Origin: Bradyrhizobium genosp. L
GTDB lineage: Bacteria > Pseudomonadota > Alphaproteobacteria > Rhizobiales > Xanthobacteraceae
DNA: 64,000 nucleotides
Assembly (NCBI RefSeq): GCF_015624485.1
Contig: NZ_CP061378.1
Location: 4,836,001 to 4,900,000 of the forward strand
Direction: 5' to 3'
A program made the translations under genes and the position numbers. Each line of letters begins with the position of its first letter. Within the stretch, counting starts at the first letter, position 1. The notes under the pieces are model-generated. The model was not told the DNA's origin, searched no databases, and was given only the letters and a program-made list of their open reading frames with translations. This document shows positions 26,418 to 35,306 of this stretch, one piece after another.

Positions 26418-27665
26418 CTACTGAACGCGCGCCAGCACCGCGAGGCGGCGGATGCCCTTGTTGCGGTAGGCGTCGAGGAAGGCGTAGTAATCCTTGAACG
26501 AGACGCACCCGTTGGAGTCGCCGTTCGGACCGAGCATGAAGGTGTGCGCGAGCAGACCGACGCGGTTGAAGATCTTGCCCTCGCCGCCGATCGGGTTGAG
26601 ACGCAACGCCGGTACGCCGTGGAACAGGGCTTCGCGCGGCTTCAGCTCGTAGATGTGCGGCGGTGTGACGCCGACCATTTTCATGTGCGAGGAACGCGGA
26701 TCGTCGAGCCGGGAGCCGAGGCCGGAATGCGCCTCGAGCCGCGTGCCGTCAGGCAGGTACACGGTGTGCGCCGCGACGTCGTAGACCGCGGTCTGACGAT
26801 CATAGGGCGGCGAACCGCCCAGCGTCGGATCCTGGTCCAGCGTGGACGGAATGCTGCCGGTGACGTTGGCGTCGGCGGACGCGAACGACAGCAGTCCGCC
26901 GTTCGACTCGCGCTTGCCCCACAGCTTCTCGACCATGGTCTGCCGTTCGTTCGACGCGATCGACATCACCGCGGCCTTGGCGCGCGCGGCCATGTCGCGC
27001 ACGGTCACACCGCCGGATTTCGCGGCCGCCTTCGCAACAGCTTTTTCCGAAACCTTGGTCTCGACCGCGGCATTGGGATCGGCGAGCGCGACCTGCAGAT
27101 TGGCCGCGGCTTCCTTCCTGGCATTCTCGACCGACTTCGGCGCCGGCAGCGCCTTCGAGGCTTCGGCGAGCTTGACCGTGGTCACGGCCTTCGGTGCGTC
27201 AACGATCTTCGGCGCAGCCGCCACCTTGAGCACGTCCGTCGACGGTGCCGCATCGGCGACGACGACATTGGACGGCACGCCGTCGGGCGCCGCCGCGGCA
27301 AACCTTTCGTTAAACATAATCGACGGCGACGGCGCGTCCGACTTCGCGATCTCGGCCTTGACGGTCTCCGACTTGGCGGGCGCCGACGGCGGAGGCGTCA
27401 GCGAGGCGAACACCTCGTTGAATGCCGGCGTCGGCCGCGCTGCGACCGCGGCCGCGCGCTTCACCACGGGCGCTTCATACGGGGCGTTGTTCACCGACGG
27501 ATAGACGCTCGCCGCAAAGATGTTGGCGTAGATCGTCCAGGCACAGCCCAGCACCAGACCCGCGACCGCGGCGCTGCCGAGGAAATGCTGAGGGAGAATT
27601 GTTCGGGAGGACTTCCTGCGGGCCGGCGCCCCCAGAACATACGCACTCGCACTCGTACCCATACA
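26418..27665 (-). CDS. Membrane-anchored L,D-transpeptidase-like protein (DUF2778/Tlde1-type, about 415 aa)
   Basis: A single membrane helix (HFLGSAAVAGLVLGCAWTIYA) near the N-terminus is followed by a long Ala/Lys/Pro-rich linker and a C-terminal DUF2778 domain. The catalytic motif HTFMLGPNGDSNGCVSF gives the His...Ser-X2-Cys pattern of L,D-transpeptidases, so the domain likely acts on peptidoglycan in the periplasm. The start is uncertain: ATG 27665 (MGTSASAYVLG) is used; 27734 or 27827 would add N-terminal residues, none with a clear ribosome site. It is a single gene. Confidence 0.8.
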   Translation of the reverse strand, partial: CMGTSASAYVLGAPARRKSSRTILPQHFLGSAAVAGLVLGCAWTIYANIFAASVYPSVNNAPYEAPVVKRAAAVAARPTPAFNEVFASLTPPPSAPAKSETVKAEIAKSDAPSPSIMFNERFAAAAPDGVPSNVVVADAAPSTDVLKVAAAPKIVDAPKAVTTVKLAEASKALPAPKSVENARKEAAANLQVALADPNAAVETKVSEKAVAKAAAKSGGVTVRDMAARAKAAVMSIASNERQTMVEKLWGKRESNGGLLSFASADANVTGSIPSTLDQDPTLGGSPPYDRQTAVYDVAAHTVYLPDGTRLEAHSGLGSRLDDPRSSHMKMVGVTPPHIYELKPREALFHGVPALRLNPIGGEGKIFNRVGLLAHTFMLGPNGDSNGCVSFKDYYAFLDAYRNKGIRRLAVLARVQ

Positions 27666-27988
27666 CCCGGCGCTCAAAATTGGTTCACCTTGTCCCCCGC
27701 GCAACGCGGCGCCGAACACTGTTCGGCTCAGCATCTCGCAGGAGCACAGACGGCCATTAAGGCGACTTTTAGTTAAATGCGACTTAACCGGATGCATCCC
27801 CTGCGAAGCCGGAAGTGCCTGTGGCATGGGGCTTTTTTAAGATGGCATTGGATCGGGGAAAGGGCGATTTTGTCCCATGATGGGACATCGTGGAGTACGT
27901 CTCGAGGTTGAGCCGGCTGCGCTGAATCAGCGGAGAATTTCGTTGCAGATCAGCCCGTAACCGTACGGGGATTTGACAAGAACCATCT

Positions 27989-29491
27989 CTAATCCAGCTC
28001 AGGCGGCAGCGAGCGATCGAACACGTCGCCCTTCGGATCTTCCAGCAGATCGAGTGCATAGGTCTCGACGACCAACTCGCCCCGCATCCGGCTGGCCTCG
28101 GCCACGGTTTCGATATGGGCAAAGCCGTCGCGCATCGACGACGGCAGGCCCTGTCCAAGCTCGTGCACATACAGCAGCTTGCCGGCGAGCTGCGCCGGGC
28201 TCGGCTCGGGCATGTTGACCCAGCGGATGCGCTGGCCGTGCTGCGCGACGCAGGTGCCTTGGGGCAAATAGAACGCAAGCCAGCCGGTGGTGCCGTAGTC
28301 GGGTGCGAGCACACAGGTCGCGCCGACGCGCGCACGCACCGCCTCGATCTCGGAGGCCAAGGCGGGCCAGCCGACGCCGACGCTGCGCACGGTGGCATCG
28401 CGGCGAAAGCCCGACAGCACGCCGGTATTGGCCTGCACGATCAGCAGCGCGAACAGCACGACGCCGCCCGGTGCCGCCCAGCGGCGACAGAAGTCGATCC
28501 GGCGCTGCACGGCCGTCGACCATTGCACCTGGATCGCCGCGACCGCGGCAGCAACCACGAAGGCCGGATAGACCGGGGCAAACCAATTGGCCTCGACCCG
28601 TGCGTGCAGCGCGTGCCAGACGAAATAGACGACGATGGTCCAGAACATCACGTTGATCAGCACGCGTGCCGGCAACGCGCCGGCGCGGCGCCGATACAGC
28701 GCATACAGGCCCATCACCCCGAGGATGAAGACCAGCGGCGTCGCAAAGGCGAACTGGGTGGGGATCAGCTCGGCGACATAGGACGGCTGGAAATCCTCGA
28801 TCCGGGCGCGGCCCATCTGCTTGATGAAGGACACCCACTGATGATCGGCGTTCCAGCGCAGCACCGGCGCGAACAATCCGAGCGCAACCACGCCGCCGAG
28901 ATAGAGCCAGGGTGAGAGAAACCAGTGCCGCAGCTTCGGCACCACCACGAGCCAGATCAGGATCGCAGGACCGAAGAACAACGCCGTGTATTTCGACAGC
29001 AGCGCTGCCCCCGCACTGGCGCCGACCGCGAGCCACCAGGCGCCGCGACCGCTCTCCAGCACCTTGGCGAGCGAGAACAGCAGGAAGCTCGCCGCGACCA
29101 AAAGCGGCGCATCCGGCGTCACGATCAGGGTGCCGACCGCGGCCATCAGCGTGACGTTGAGCAGGATCGCAGCGCTTGCGGCCACCCGGCTGCCGCCGAA
29201 CAGGATCGCGGCGGCGCGGTAGATCGCCCAGCTCATCGGCAGCGCGAGCAGGATCGACACCAGCCGCACGCCGAACGGCGTATCGCCCGCGATCATGGTG
29301 CCGAGCCGGATCACCAGCGCCACCATCGGCGGATGGTCGTAGTAGCCGCCGGCGAGCGACTTCGACCACATCCAGTAATAGGCCTCGTCGAAGGTCAGCG
29401 GCGTCCAGGCCGCGGCCGCCAGCCGCAGCAGGACCAGCGCGCAGATCACAAGAGCGGTGTTCTGAGCGAGCCGCGCCTCGTTCGGAATCAT
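27989..29491 (-). CDS. Glycosyltransferase family 39-type (ArnT/PMT-like) membrane protein (500 aa)
   Basis: The sequence has about ten to twelve hydrophobic segments; the first periplasmic loop carries TPLTFDEAYYWMWSKSLAGGYYDHPP with the acidic DE motif of polyprenyl-phosphate-sugar transferases. It would transfer a sugar from a lipid carrier to an acceptor on the periplasmic side. It lies seven bases downstream of a dolichyl-phosphate-mannose-synthase-like GT2, which can make the lipid-linked donor, so the two form a functional pair. Confidence 0.88.
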   Translation of the reverse strand: MIPNEARLAQNTALVICALVLLRLAAAAWTPLTFDEAYYWMWSKSLAGGYYDHPPMVALVIRLGTMIAGDTPFGVRLVSILLALPMSWAIYRAAAILFGGSRVAASAAILLNVTLMAAVGTLIVTPDAPLLVAASFLLFSLAKVLESGRGAWWLAVGASAGAALLSKYTALFFGPAILIWLVVVPKLRHWFLSPWLYLGGVVALGLFAPVLRWNADHQWVSFIKQMGRARIEDFQPSYVAELIPTQFAFATPLVFILGVMGLYALYRRRAGALPARVLINVMFWTIVVYFVWHALHARVEANWFAPVYPAFVVAAAVAAIQVQWSTAVQRRIDFCRRWAAPGGVVLFALLIVQANTGVLSGFRRDATVRSVGVGWPALASEIEAVRARVGATCVLAPDYGTTGWLAFYLPQGTCVAQHGQRIRWVNMPEPSPAQLAGKLLYVHELGQGLPSSMRDGFAHIETVAEASRMRGELVVETYALDLLEDPKGDVFDRSLPPELD

Positions 29492-29498
29492 GCCGGCG

Positions 29499-30632
29499 TC
29501 ATCGCTTGCGCCAGACGAACAGCCCGGACATCGCGTAATTCCAGACCACGCCCATCAGCGCGCCCGCCGCGCCCGCAAGCCACCAGATCGGCTCCTGGTC
29601 GTAGACCGAGAACGCGACGCCGACATTGGCGAGCAGGCCGACGCTGCAGACCAGATAGAACAGCAAGAGGCCGCCGACGATCCCGATGCCCTTCAGCCGC
29701 TGGTCGCGGTAGGTCAGGAAGTTGTTCAGGATGAAATTGCTGGTCATCGCGACGATCGCGCCGGTGGCCTGCGCCTGCGCGAACGGGGCGTCGAACAGCT
29801 TCAGCGCGATGAACAGCGCGGCGAGATGCACCAAGAGGCCGATCGCGCCAACCATCGCGAACAGGATGAAGCGCAGCGAGATCACGTCATGCGTCAGCTT
29901 CGCCAGCACGAGGCCGAGGAAGTCGAGCGCGACCATGGAATCGAGCTTGCTCTCGCCATGCTGGCGCAAGCCGAACGTGTAGGGAATCTCGACCGCGCGC
30001 AGCTTGCCCTGTGCGGTCGCGACCACGTCGAGCAGGATCTTGAAGCCCTGGGTCGAGAGCTGCGGCGCGAGCTGCTCGAAGCGGTCGCGGCGGATCATGA
30101 AGAAGCCGCTCATCGGATCGGCGATCTCGACGTTGAGCGTGCGGCGCGCGATCTCGGTGGCGAAGGCGCTGGCGCCGGCGCGCTGGCTGTCGAAGCCTGA
30201 CGCCTTGTAGCCCTCGATGTAGCGGCTGCCGACCACGAGCTCGGCCTCGCCGCTTTGGAGCAGCGCCACCATCTTCGGCAGCTGGGTCTCGTCGTGCTGC
30301 AGGTCGGCGTCGATGACGGCAGCGTATGGCGCGCTCGAGGCCAAAATACCCTCGATGCAGGCGCCCGAGAGGCCGCGCCGGCCGACCCGGCGGATGCAGC
30401 GCACCCGGGAATCCTGCCGCGCCAGGCCGCGCACGACGTCCCAGGTTCCGTCTGGCGAATTGTCGTCGACGAAGATGACTTCCCAGGGCACGTCCTTCAG
30501 CGTCGCGTCGAGCCGCCGGTACAGCACCGTGACATTGTCGCGTTCGTTGAAGGTCGGGACGACGACCGAAAGTTGCGGCAAACCGGCGGCCTGCGACGGG
30601 GTTTCGGGGCCCGGCTTGATGGCGTCATTCAT
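29499..30632 (-). CDS. GT2 glycosyltransferase fused to GtrA-like membrane domain (377 aa)
   Basis: Residues about 20-240 form a GT-A glycosyltransferase (LSVVVPTFNERDNV, VDDNSPDGTWD, VIDADLQHDE with the DXD-type motif) of the polyprenyl-phosphate mannose/glucose synthase group. Residues about 250-377 hold four membrane helices of the GtrA family, ending GVVWNYAMSGLFVWRKR. It makes lipid-linked sugar and probably helps flip it to the downstream GT39-like enzyme. Confidence 0.9.
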   Translation of the reverse strand: MNDAIKPGPETPSQAAGLPQLSVVVPTFNERDNVTVLYRRLDATLKDVPWEVIFVDDNSPDGTWDVVRGLARQDSRVRCIRRVGRRGLSGACIEGILASSAPYAAVIDADLQHDETQLPKMVALLQSGEAELVVGSRYIEGYKASGFDSQRAGASAFATEIARRTLNVEIADPMSGFFMIRRDRFEQLAPQLSTQGFKILLDVVATAQGKLRAVEIPYTFGLRQHGESKLDSMVALDFLGLVLAKLTHDVISLRFILFAMVGAIGLLVHLAALFIALKLFDAPFAQAQATGAIVAMTSNFILNNFLTYRDQRLKGIGIVGGLLLFYLVCSVGLLANVGVAFSVYDQEPIWWLAGAAGALMGVVWNYAMSGLFVWRKR

Positions 30633-30877
30633 GGCCGCCAGCGTATAGCCGCAGGCTTTCCCGCTGCCAAGGCAGGTGAGTCGAAACTCACCCTCAGAAT
30701 GCGGGAAAAGGGCTCAGGATACCCTCAGAAATGCCAACGACCACGAACAAGGGGCGCGCGTACATCCGGCGCAGCCAATGTCGTGGTCGTCTCGGTGCCG
30801 GAGCCCGTTTCAGAGCTGCAACGTCACCGTCCAGCAACAGATGGGAAGCCTCCAGCAATCCGCAAGGGCGCGGGTGG

Positions 30878-31087
30878 CTAATTGTTCGGAACCTCGCGAA
30901 TCACCGGCCCCCGGGGCGCCGGGGCTGCCGCCGGCGCGGCCTCGGGCGCCGCCTGCGGTTGCTGAGCCGAGGCGGGCTGGGCGGGATTGCGGATCTGGCT
31001 GGGCGACGGCCCGTAGATGAACGCCGCCGCCAGCGCGATCGCCGCGACCACGGCACCCAGAAAGCCTGCCATCGATCGTGAGTCCAT
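30878..31087 (-). CDS. Small membrane-anchored Pro/Ala-rich protein (69 aa)
   Basis: An N-terminal hydrophobic segment (MAGFLGAVVAAIALAAAFIYG) is followed by a Pro/Ala/Gln-rich tail that is probably periplasmic. A GAGGGG lies some nine bases before the ATG. No domain is recognised. The preceding gene-free 245 bases (30633-30877) show nothing notable. Confidence 0.55.
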   Translation of the reverse strand: MDSRSMAGFLGAVVAAIALAAAFIYGPSPSQIRNPAQPASAQQPQAAPEAAPAAAPAPRGPVIREVPNN

Positions 31088-31177
31088 GCCGGAATATCCC
31101 CTCGCCGTGTGCGCGGATTGATATCAAAAATCGGCCGGACGCAACAGGATTTGGCAACCTGGATTGAGCGTGCGGGC

Positions 31178-31534
31178 CTATTTCGCCGCCGCCCTGCGCC
31201 GGACGAACGCGGTCACGATGTCTTTCTGGGCAAGCTCGATGGCCCGGTTGGCGGTGGACAGATGCGCGTCGGAATTCTCCTTCGGAAACTGCAGCGACAG
31301 GAAGTCGATCAGCGACACCCGAAAATTCTGCCGCTCCGACGGACAGACGTTGGCGATCAGCGAGGTGAACTCCTGATCGGAGAGTGTCTTGTTGGAGTCG
31401 CGCGGATATTCGCGAGCAAGGCAATTCCAATAGGCGTCGCGGCCGGTGATCGCGAGTTTGTGGGCGTCGTCGACCTCGTCGGCGAGCGCGGCTGAAGACG
31501 TCAGCAAGAGGACGGCGGCGATCAGTATGCGCAT
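31178..31534 (-). CDS. Small exported hypothetical protein (118 aa)
   Basis: GGAGA six bases before ATG 31534 supports the start, which gives a signal peptide MRILIAAVLLLTSSAALADE cut after Ala-Leu-Ala. The mature part is helical with two Cys residues (YWNCLAREY and ANVCPSER), which could form a periplasmic disulfide. No domain is recognised. Confidence 0.7.
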   Translation of the reverse strand: MRILIAAVLLLTSSAALADEVDDAHKLAITGRDAYWNCLAREYPRDSNKTLSDQEFTSLIANVCPSERQNFRVSLIDFLSLQFPKENSDAHLSTANRAIELAQKDIVTAFVRRRAAAK

Positions 31535-31662
31535 TGTTGTTCTCCGGTTTTTTTCCGCATCCCAGCGAGCACCGGCAGCCACGATAGACACGGCGTCACG
31601 ATCTGGCAAACTGGCCAATTGCGATTATCTCGACTAGTCTCGCTTCCTGTTCCCTCCTCACG

Positions 31663-32562
31663 ATGAGTGCAGTCGTGGCCAAAGCTCCTTCCAAAACGAC
31701 CAAGACAGAGACGACGAAGACAGAGACGACCAGGGCAGAGCCGGCCAAGCCAGCGCCGACCAAGACGGACGCAGGCAAGATCTACATCGGCGTCGGCGGC
31801 TGGACCTTCGAGCCGTGGCGCGGGGTGTTCTATCCGGAGAAGCTCACGCAGGCGAAGGAGCTTTCCTACGCCGCCTCCAAGCTGACCTCGATCGAGATCA
31901 ACGGCACCTATTACGGCTCGCAGAAGCCGGAGAGCTTTCGCAAATGGGCTTCCGAAGTGCCCGACGGCTTCATCTTCTCACTGAAGGGCCCGCGCTTCGC
32001 CACCAACCGCCGCGTGCTCGCCGAGGCCGGCGATTCCGTGAAGCGGTTCTATGATTCCGGCGTGCTGGAATTGAAGGACCGGCTCGGACCGGTGCTCTGG
32101 CAGTTCGCGCCGACCAAGAAGTTCGACGGCGCCGATTTCGGCAAGTTCCTCGAACTGCTGCCGCGCAAGCTCGAGGGCCGCGCGCTACGCCACGTCGTCG
32201 AGGTCCGCCACGACAGTTTTCGCGTGCCCGAATTCATCGCGCTGATTCGCGAGCACAAGGTCCCCGTGGTGTTCGCCGAGCACGGCAAATATCCGGCGAT
32301 CGCCGATGTCGCCAGCGACTTCGTCTATGCGCGGCTGCAGAAGGGCAACGACGAATTGAAGACCTGCTATCCGCCGAAGCAGCTCGATGCCTGGGCCAAG
32401 CGCTTCCAGGCCTGGGCCGGCGGCGGCGAGCCGGATGACCTGCCGCGGGTCGACAAGACGGCACCGAACAAGACGCCGCGCGACGTCTTCGCCTACGTCA
32501 TCCACGAGGGCAAAGTCCGTGCGCCGGCGGGCGCGATGGAATTGATCGAACGCGTGAAATAG
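31663..32562 (+). CDS. DUF72 (YecE-like) protein (299 aa)
   Basis: The domain (about residues 40-299) begins IYIGVGGWTFEPWRGVFYP and has SIEINGTYYGSQKPESFRKW and HVVEVRHDSF, all DUF72 hallmarks of a TIM-barrel fold. The first 38 residues are a low-complexity Lys/Thr/Pro tail with a direct repeat of KTETT. Function is unknown. It is followed twelve bases later by a DUF488 gene, a frequent partner. Confidence 0.88.
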   Translation: MSAVVAKAPSKTTKTETTKTETTRAEPAKPAPTKTDAGKIYIGVGGWTFEPWRGVFYPEKLTQAKELSYAASKLTSIEINGTYYGSQKPESFRKWASEVPDGFIFSLKGPRFATNRRVLAEAGDSVKRFYDSGVLELKDRLGPVLWQFAPTKKFDGADFGKFLELLPRKLEGRALRHVVEVRHDSFRVPEFIALIREHKVPVVFAEHGKYPAIADVASDFVYARLQKGNDELKTCYPPKQLDAWAKRFQAWAGGGEPDDLPRVDKTAPNKTPRDVFAYVIHEGKVRAPAGAMELIERVK

Positions 32563-32574
32563 TAGGGAGCCGCC

Positions 32575-33054
32575 ATGGCCCGAGCGAAGAATTTGGCGAA
32601 GGCGAAGAAGCTGTTCACGATCGGCTACGAGCAGACCCCGTCGAAGGCGGTGCTCGACGAACTCCAGCAAGCCGGCGTCAAGCTGCTCGTCGACGTCCGC
32701 GCGGTCGCCTCGTCGCGGCGCGCGGGTTTTTCCAAGAGCGCGCTCGCGGCCGGGCTCGACGAGCGCGGCATTTCCTACATCCACCTCCGCGGCCTCGGCA
32801 CGCCGAAAGAGGGCCGCGAAGCGGCGCGCAGCGGCAAGTATGAGGTGCTGGAGAAGATCTACACCAAGCACCTGAAGACCGCGCAAGCCAGGGAGGAGCT
32901 GGACGAGCTGGCGGCGCTGGTGAAGACCTCCGGCCCGGTCTGCATCCTCTGCTACGAGCGCGATCACCAGCACTGCCACCGGCGCTGGATCGCCGAGATC
33001 ATCGAGGACCGCGAAGGCGTCAAGATCGATAATCTGGCGGCGCCGCAGGTCTAA
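32575..33054 (+). CDS. DUF488 domain protein (159 aa)
   Basis: FTIGYEQTPSKAVLDELQQ, LVDVRAVASSRRAGFSK and the C-terminal VCILCYERDHQHCHRRWIAEI with conserved Cys and His residues are the standard DUF488 pattern. The Cys/His cluster suggests metal binding. A ribosome site GGGAG precedes the ATG. It is in an operon with DUF72; the roles of both are unknown. Confidence 0.88.
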   Translation: MARAKNLAKAKKLFTIGYEQTPSKAVLDELQQAGVKLLVDVRAVASSRRAGFSKSALAAGLDERGISYIHLRGLGTPKEGREAARSGKYEVLEKIYTKHLKTAQAREELDELAALVKTSGPVCILCYERDHQHCHRRWIAEIIEDREGVKIDNLAAPQV

Positions 33055-33081
33055 AGTGGAACGTGATCCCTCGGAGGCGAT

Positions 33082-33335
33082 GTCGTCCCGGCGAAGGCCC
33101 TAAGGGGTGCACATATCACTGCTTCCATGTCAGGACGGCACCAATGGACGGGTTCCCTCCCCCCTTGCGGGGGAGGGTCAGGGAGAGGGGTAAGCCGCGC
33201 GGCCGGTGTTTGTGGCTTACCCCTCTCTCCAACTCTCCCCCGCAAGGGGGGAGAGAGCCCTTCCACCTCCCGTGCAGCCTTAAGAAAGTCGCTGAGTGAG
33301 ATGTGTGCACATCTTAGGGCCTTCGCCGGGACGAC
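33082..33335. repeat. Composite 250-bp palindrome: two nested inverted repeats
   Basis: The outer arms (gtcgtcccggcgaaggccct and reverse complement, about 39 bases each with few mismatches, extending to gtgcacatatcact/gatgtgtgcac) enclose an inner pair of about 47 bases (ccccccttgcgggggaggg...gaggggtaagcc and its reverse complement). Only about 20 bases lie in the central loop. The outer arm is shared with 45934-46053. This also covers most of the 333-bp gene-free gap between DUF488 and PhzF. Confidence 0.8.
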
Positions 33336-33387
33336 ACCGAATGTTTGACGTAGCTGGCGAGTCATAGATTCGCTGGACGCAGCAGGA

Positions 33388-34305
33388 TTAGCCTCCCTCG
33401 CCTGCCACGTTCAGCGTGCCTTCCATCATCCGCACGCAGCCGCCGCCGACATGCACCGAGGTGATGGCGCCGGCCTGCTTCTTCACCCGCGTCAGCAACA
33501 GGCTCGGCCGGCCCATGTCGACGCCCTGCCCGATCCGCAATCGCAACTCGCCGTCGCGCGCGGGATCGAGGTCGGCGAGCAAAGCCGCGCAGGCCGCGGT
33601 CGCGCTGCCGGTGGCGGGATCTTCCGACAGGCCGCTCGCGCCGGGATGCAGCATGCGCGCCTGCAGGTCGAGCGGCTGCTCGCTTGCCGGAATATCGCGG
33701 GTGTAGAAATAGACGCTGTCGCGGCCGACGTGGGCCAGCAGCCTGGCGAATGCCGCAGCATCGGGCACCGCGCGCCGCAATGCCTCGCGCGAGCCGATCT
33801 CCAGCACCAGGAACGGCAGGCCGACCGAGACGAACTCCGGCCCATGGCGGTCGGTCTTCACATCGTCGGCCGACAATGACAGGCACGTGGCCGCCTCGGC
33901 CGCGCTCACCTGCTGCGTCCGCTGCAACGGCTGCGGCGCGGTCAGCTCGGCGCCGATCACCCTGCCGCCCTCGGACAGGATCTCGACCGGCACCAGGCCC
34001 GCCTTCTCCTCGAACCTCAAGCGCGCCGGAGCCTTGGCGGCCTGCGTCGCCAGCACGAAGGCGGTGCCGACATTGGGATGGCCGGCGAACGGAATTTCCG
34101 AGCGTGTCGTGAAGATGCGGACGTTGGCGTCGTTGGCGCCATCTTGCGGCGGCAGCACGAAGGTGGTCTCGGAATAGTTGAACTCGATCGCGATCGCCTG
34201 CATCTGCGCCGTCGACAGCCCGCCGGCATCGAGCACCACGGCAAGCGGGTTGCCGCCGAAGGCGCGGTTGGTGAAGACGTCGACGGTGATGTAGCGGCGC
34301 TGCAT
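33388..34305 (-). CDS. PhzF family isomerase (305 aa)
   Basis: The protein starts RYITVDVFTNRAFGGNPLAVV, has the catalytic Glu46 in FNYSETTFV, IPFAGHPNVGTAFVL, and the C-terminal GLSEDPATGSATAAC, all PhzF/DapF-fold signatures. PhzF-like proteins isomerise small acids by proton transfer; here there are no phenazine genes, so the substrate is unknown. ATG 34305 is chosen because the family begins there. It is a single gene. Confidence 0.9.
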   Translation of the reverse strand: MQRRYITVDVFTNRAFGGNPLAVVLDAGGLSTAQMQAIAIEFNYSETTFVLPPQDGANDANVRIFTTRSEIPFAGHPNVGTAFVLATQAAKAPARLRFEEKAGLVPVEILSEGGRVIGAELTAPQPLQRTQQVSAAEAATCLSLSADDVKTDRHGPEFVSVGLPFLVLEIGSREALRRAVPDAAAFARLLAHVGRDSVYFYTRDIPASEQPLDLQARMLHPGASGLSEDPATGSATAACAALLADLDPARDGELRLRIGQGVDMGRPSLLLTRVKKQAGAITSVHVGGGCVRMMEGTLNVAGEGG

Positions 34306-34397
34306 TGCTGTTGTCCTGTCATGGTCGGCCTGATGACCACGATCGTAACACAGCCGCAACGACGCCCTTCAGTGCACTCGGTACAATCGCGCGCGGG

Positions 34398-35291
34398 CTA
34401 GAAGCGAAACAGCGCGCGCGGTGACGCGAGCACGCGCGCGCGTTCATCTGCATCGGTCACAAGTTCATCCAGAAACTTTCGGTTCTTCGCATAGTTCTGC
34501 GTGGTTTCGAACTGCGTGTGCGGCCAGTCGCTGCCCCACAACAGCCTGTCGATGCCATAGGCGTCGCGCAGCAGCGGATAAGCCTGTTTCGCGAACGCGT
34601 CGCCGGCGGCGCCATTGCGATATGGCGCCGAGATCTTGACCCAGACTTTTCGTGAGGCGCCGAGCTTGAGGATGGACCGGAAGCCGGGATCGGCGACGCC
34701 GAGCTTCGGATCCGGCAACGCGTAGTGATCGAGCACGACGTTGACGCCGAGCTCGAGCAGCTTCGGTGCCAGCGTCGCCAGATCAGTCGCGTTGCGCTGG
34801 ATCTCGACCTGCCAACCCAACGCATGGACCTGCGCGAGCAATGCCTTCCATTCCGGCAACGCCAGATCTGGCAGCGGCTGGCCGACCAGATTGAGGCGGA
34901 CGCCGACCACACCGGCGCGATCGAGCGCGCCGAGCTCGTCCGCCGCGACGCTTGGGTCGACGACGGCGATGCCGCGCAGGCGGCCATTGGTCGCTTTCAG
35001 GCATTCGACCAGATAGGAATTGTCGGTGCCGAGAAAGCTCGGCTGCACCAGTACGCCGTTGGTGATGCCGTTCTGGTCGAGCTGCTGCAGATAGAGATTG
35101 AGCGGCGCGTCATAGTCCGGCGCATAGCGCCTGCCGGACGCGAGCTTCAGGCCGCGGTGAAACACATGGGAGTGGGTATCGATCGCGAGTCGCGGCACGT
35201 CAGCCCTCACCTGCTTCACCACTCCGCCCGCCGACAGCACGGCAGTCAATCCTGCGGCAAACCGGCGCCGCGTCATCCGATCCGAAGTCAT
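34398..35291 (-). CDS. Amidohydrolase 2 family, Tat-exported (297 aa)
   Basis: A twin-arginine signal RRRFAAGLTAVLSAGG opens the protein. The metal-dependent hydrolase barrel follows: AIDTHSHVFHRG (His-X-His), VVLDHYALPDP and LLWGSDWPHTQ (catalytic Asp). It resembles 2-pyrone-4,6-dicarboxylate lactonases and related lactone hydrolases. Three ATGs in tandem make the start ambiguous; 35291 has a GAGGG at the best distance. It closes the gntR-MFS operon, so its substrate is probably imported or processed with that transporter. Confidence 0.85.
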   Translation of the reverse strand: MTSDRMTRRRFAAGLTAVLSAGGVVKQVRADVPRLAIDTHSHVFHRGLKLASGRRYAPDYDAPLNLYLQQLDQNGITNGVLVQPSFLGTDNSYLVECLKATNGRLRGIAVVDPSVAADELGALDRAGVVGVRLNLVGQPLPDLALPEWKALLAQVHALGWQVEIQRNATDLATLAPKLLELGVNVVLDHYALPDPKLGVADPGFRSILKLGASRKVWVKISAPYRNGAAGDAFAKQAYPLLRDAYGIDRLLWGSDWPHTQFETTQNYAKNRKFLDELVTDADERARVLASPRALFRF

Positions 35292-35306
35292 CATCATCCC
35301 TCATCA

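Noticed and set aside
33083..33343. Short ORFs inside the composite hairpin and possible CRISPR-like repeat
   Set aside because: The ORFs derive from the two arms of an inverted repeat; there are no regularly spaced direct repeats, so it is not a CRISPR array.
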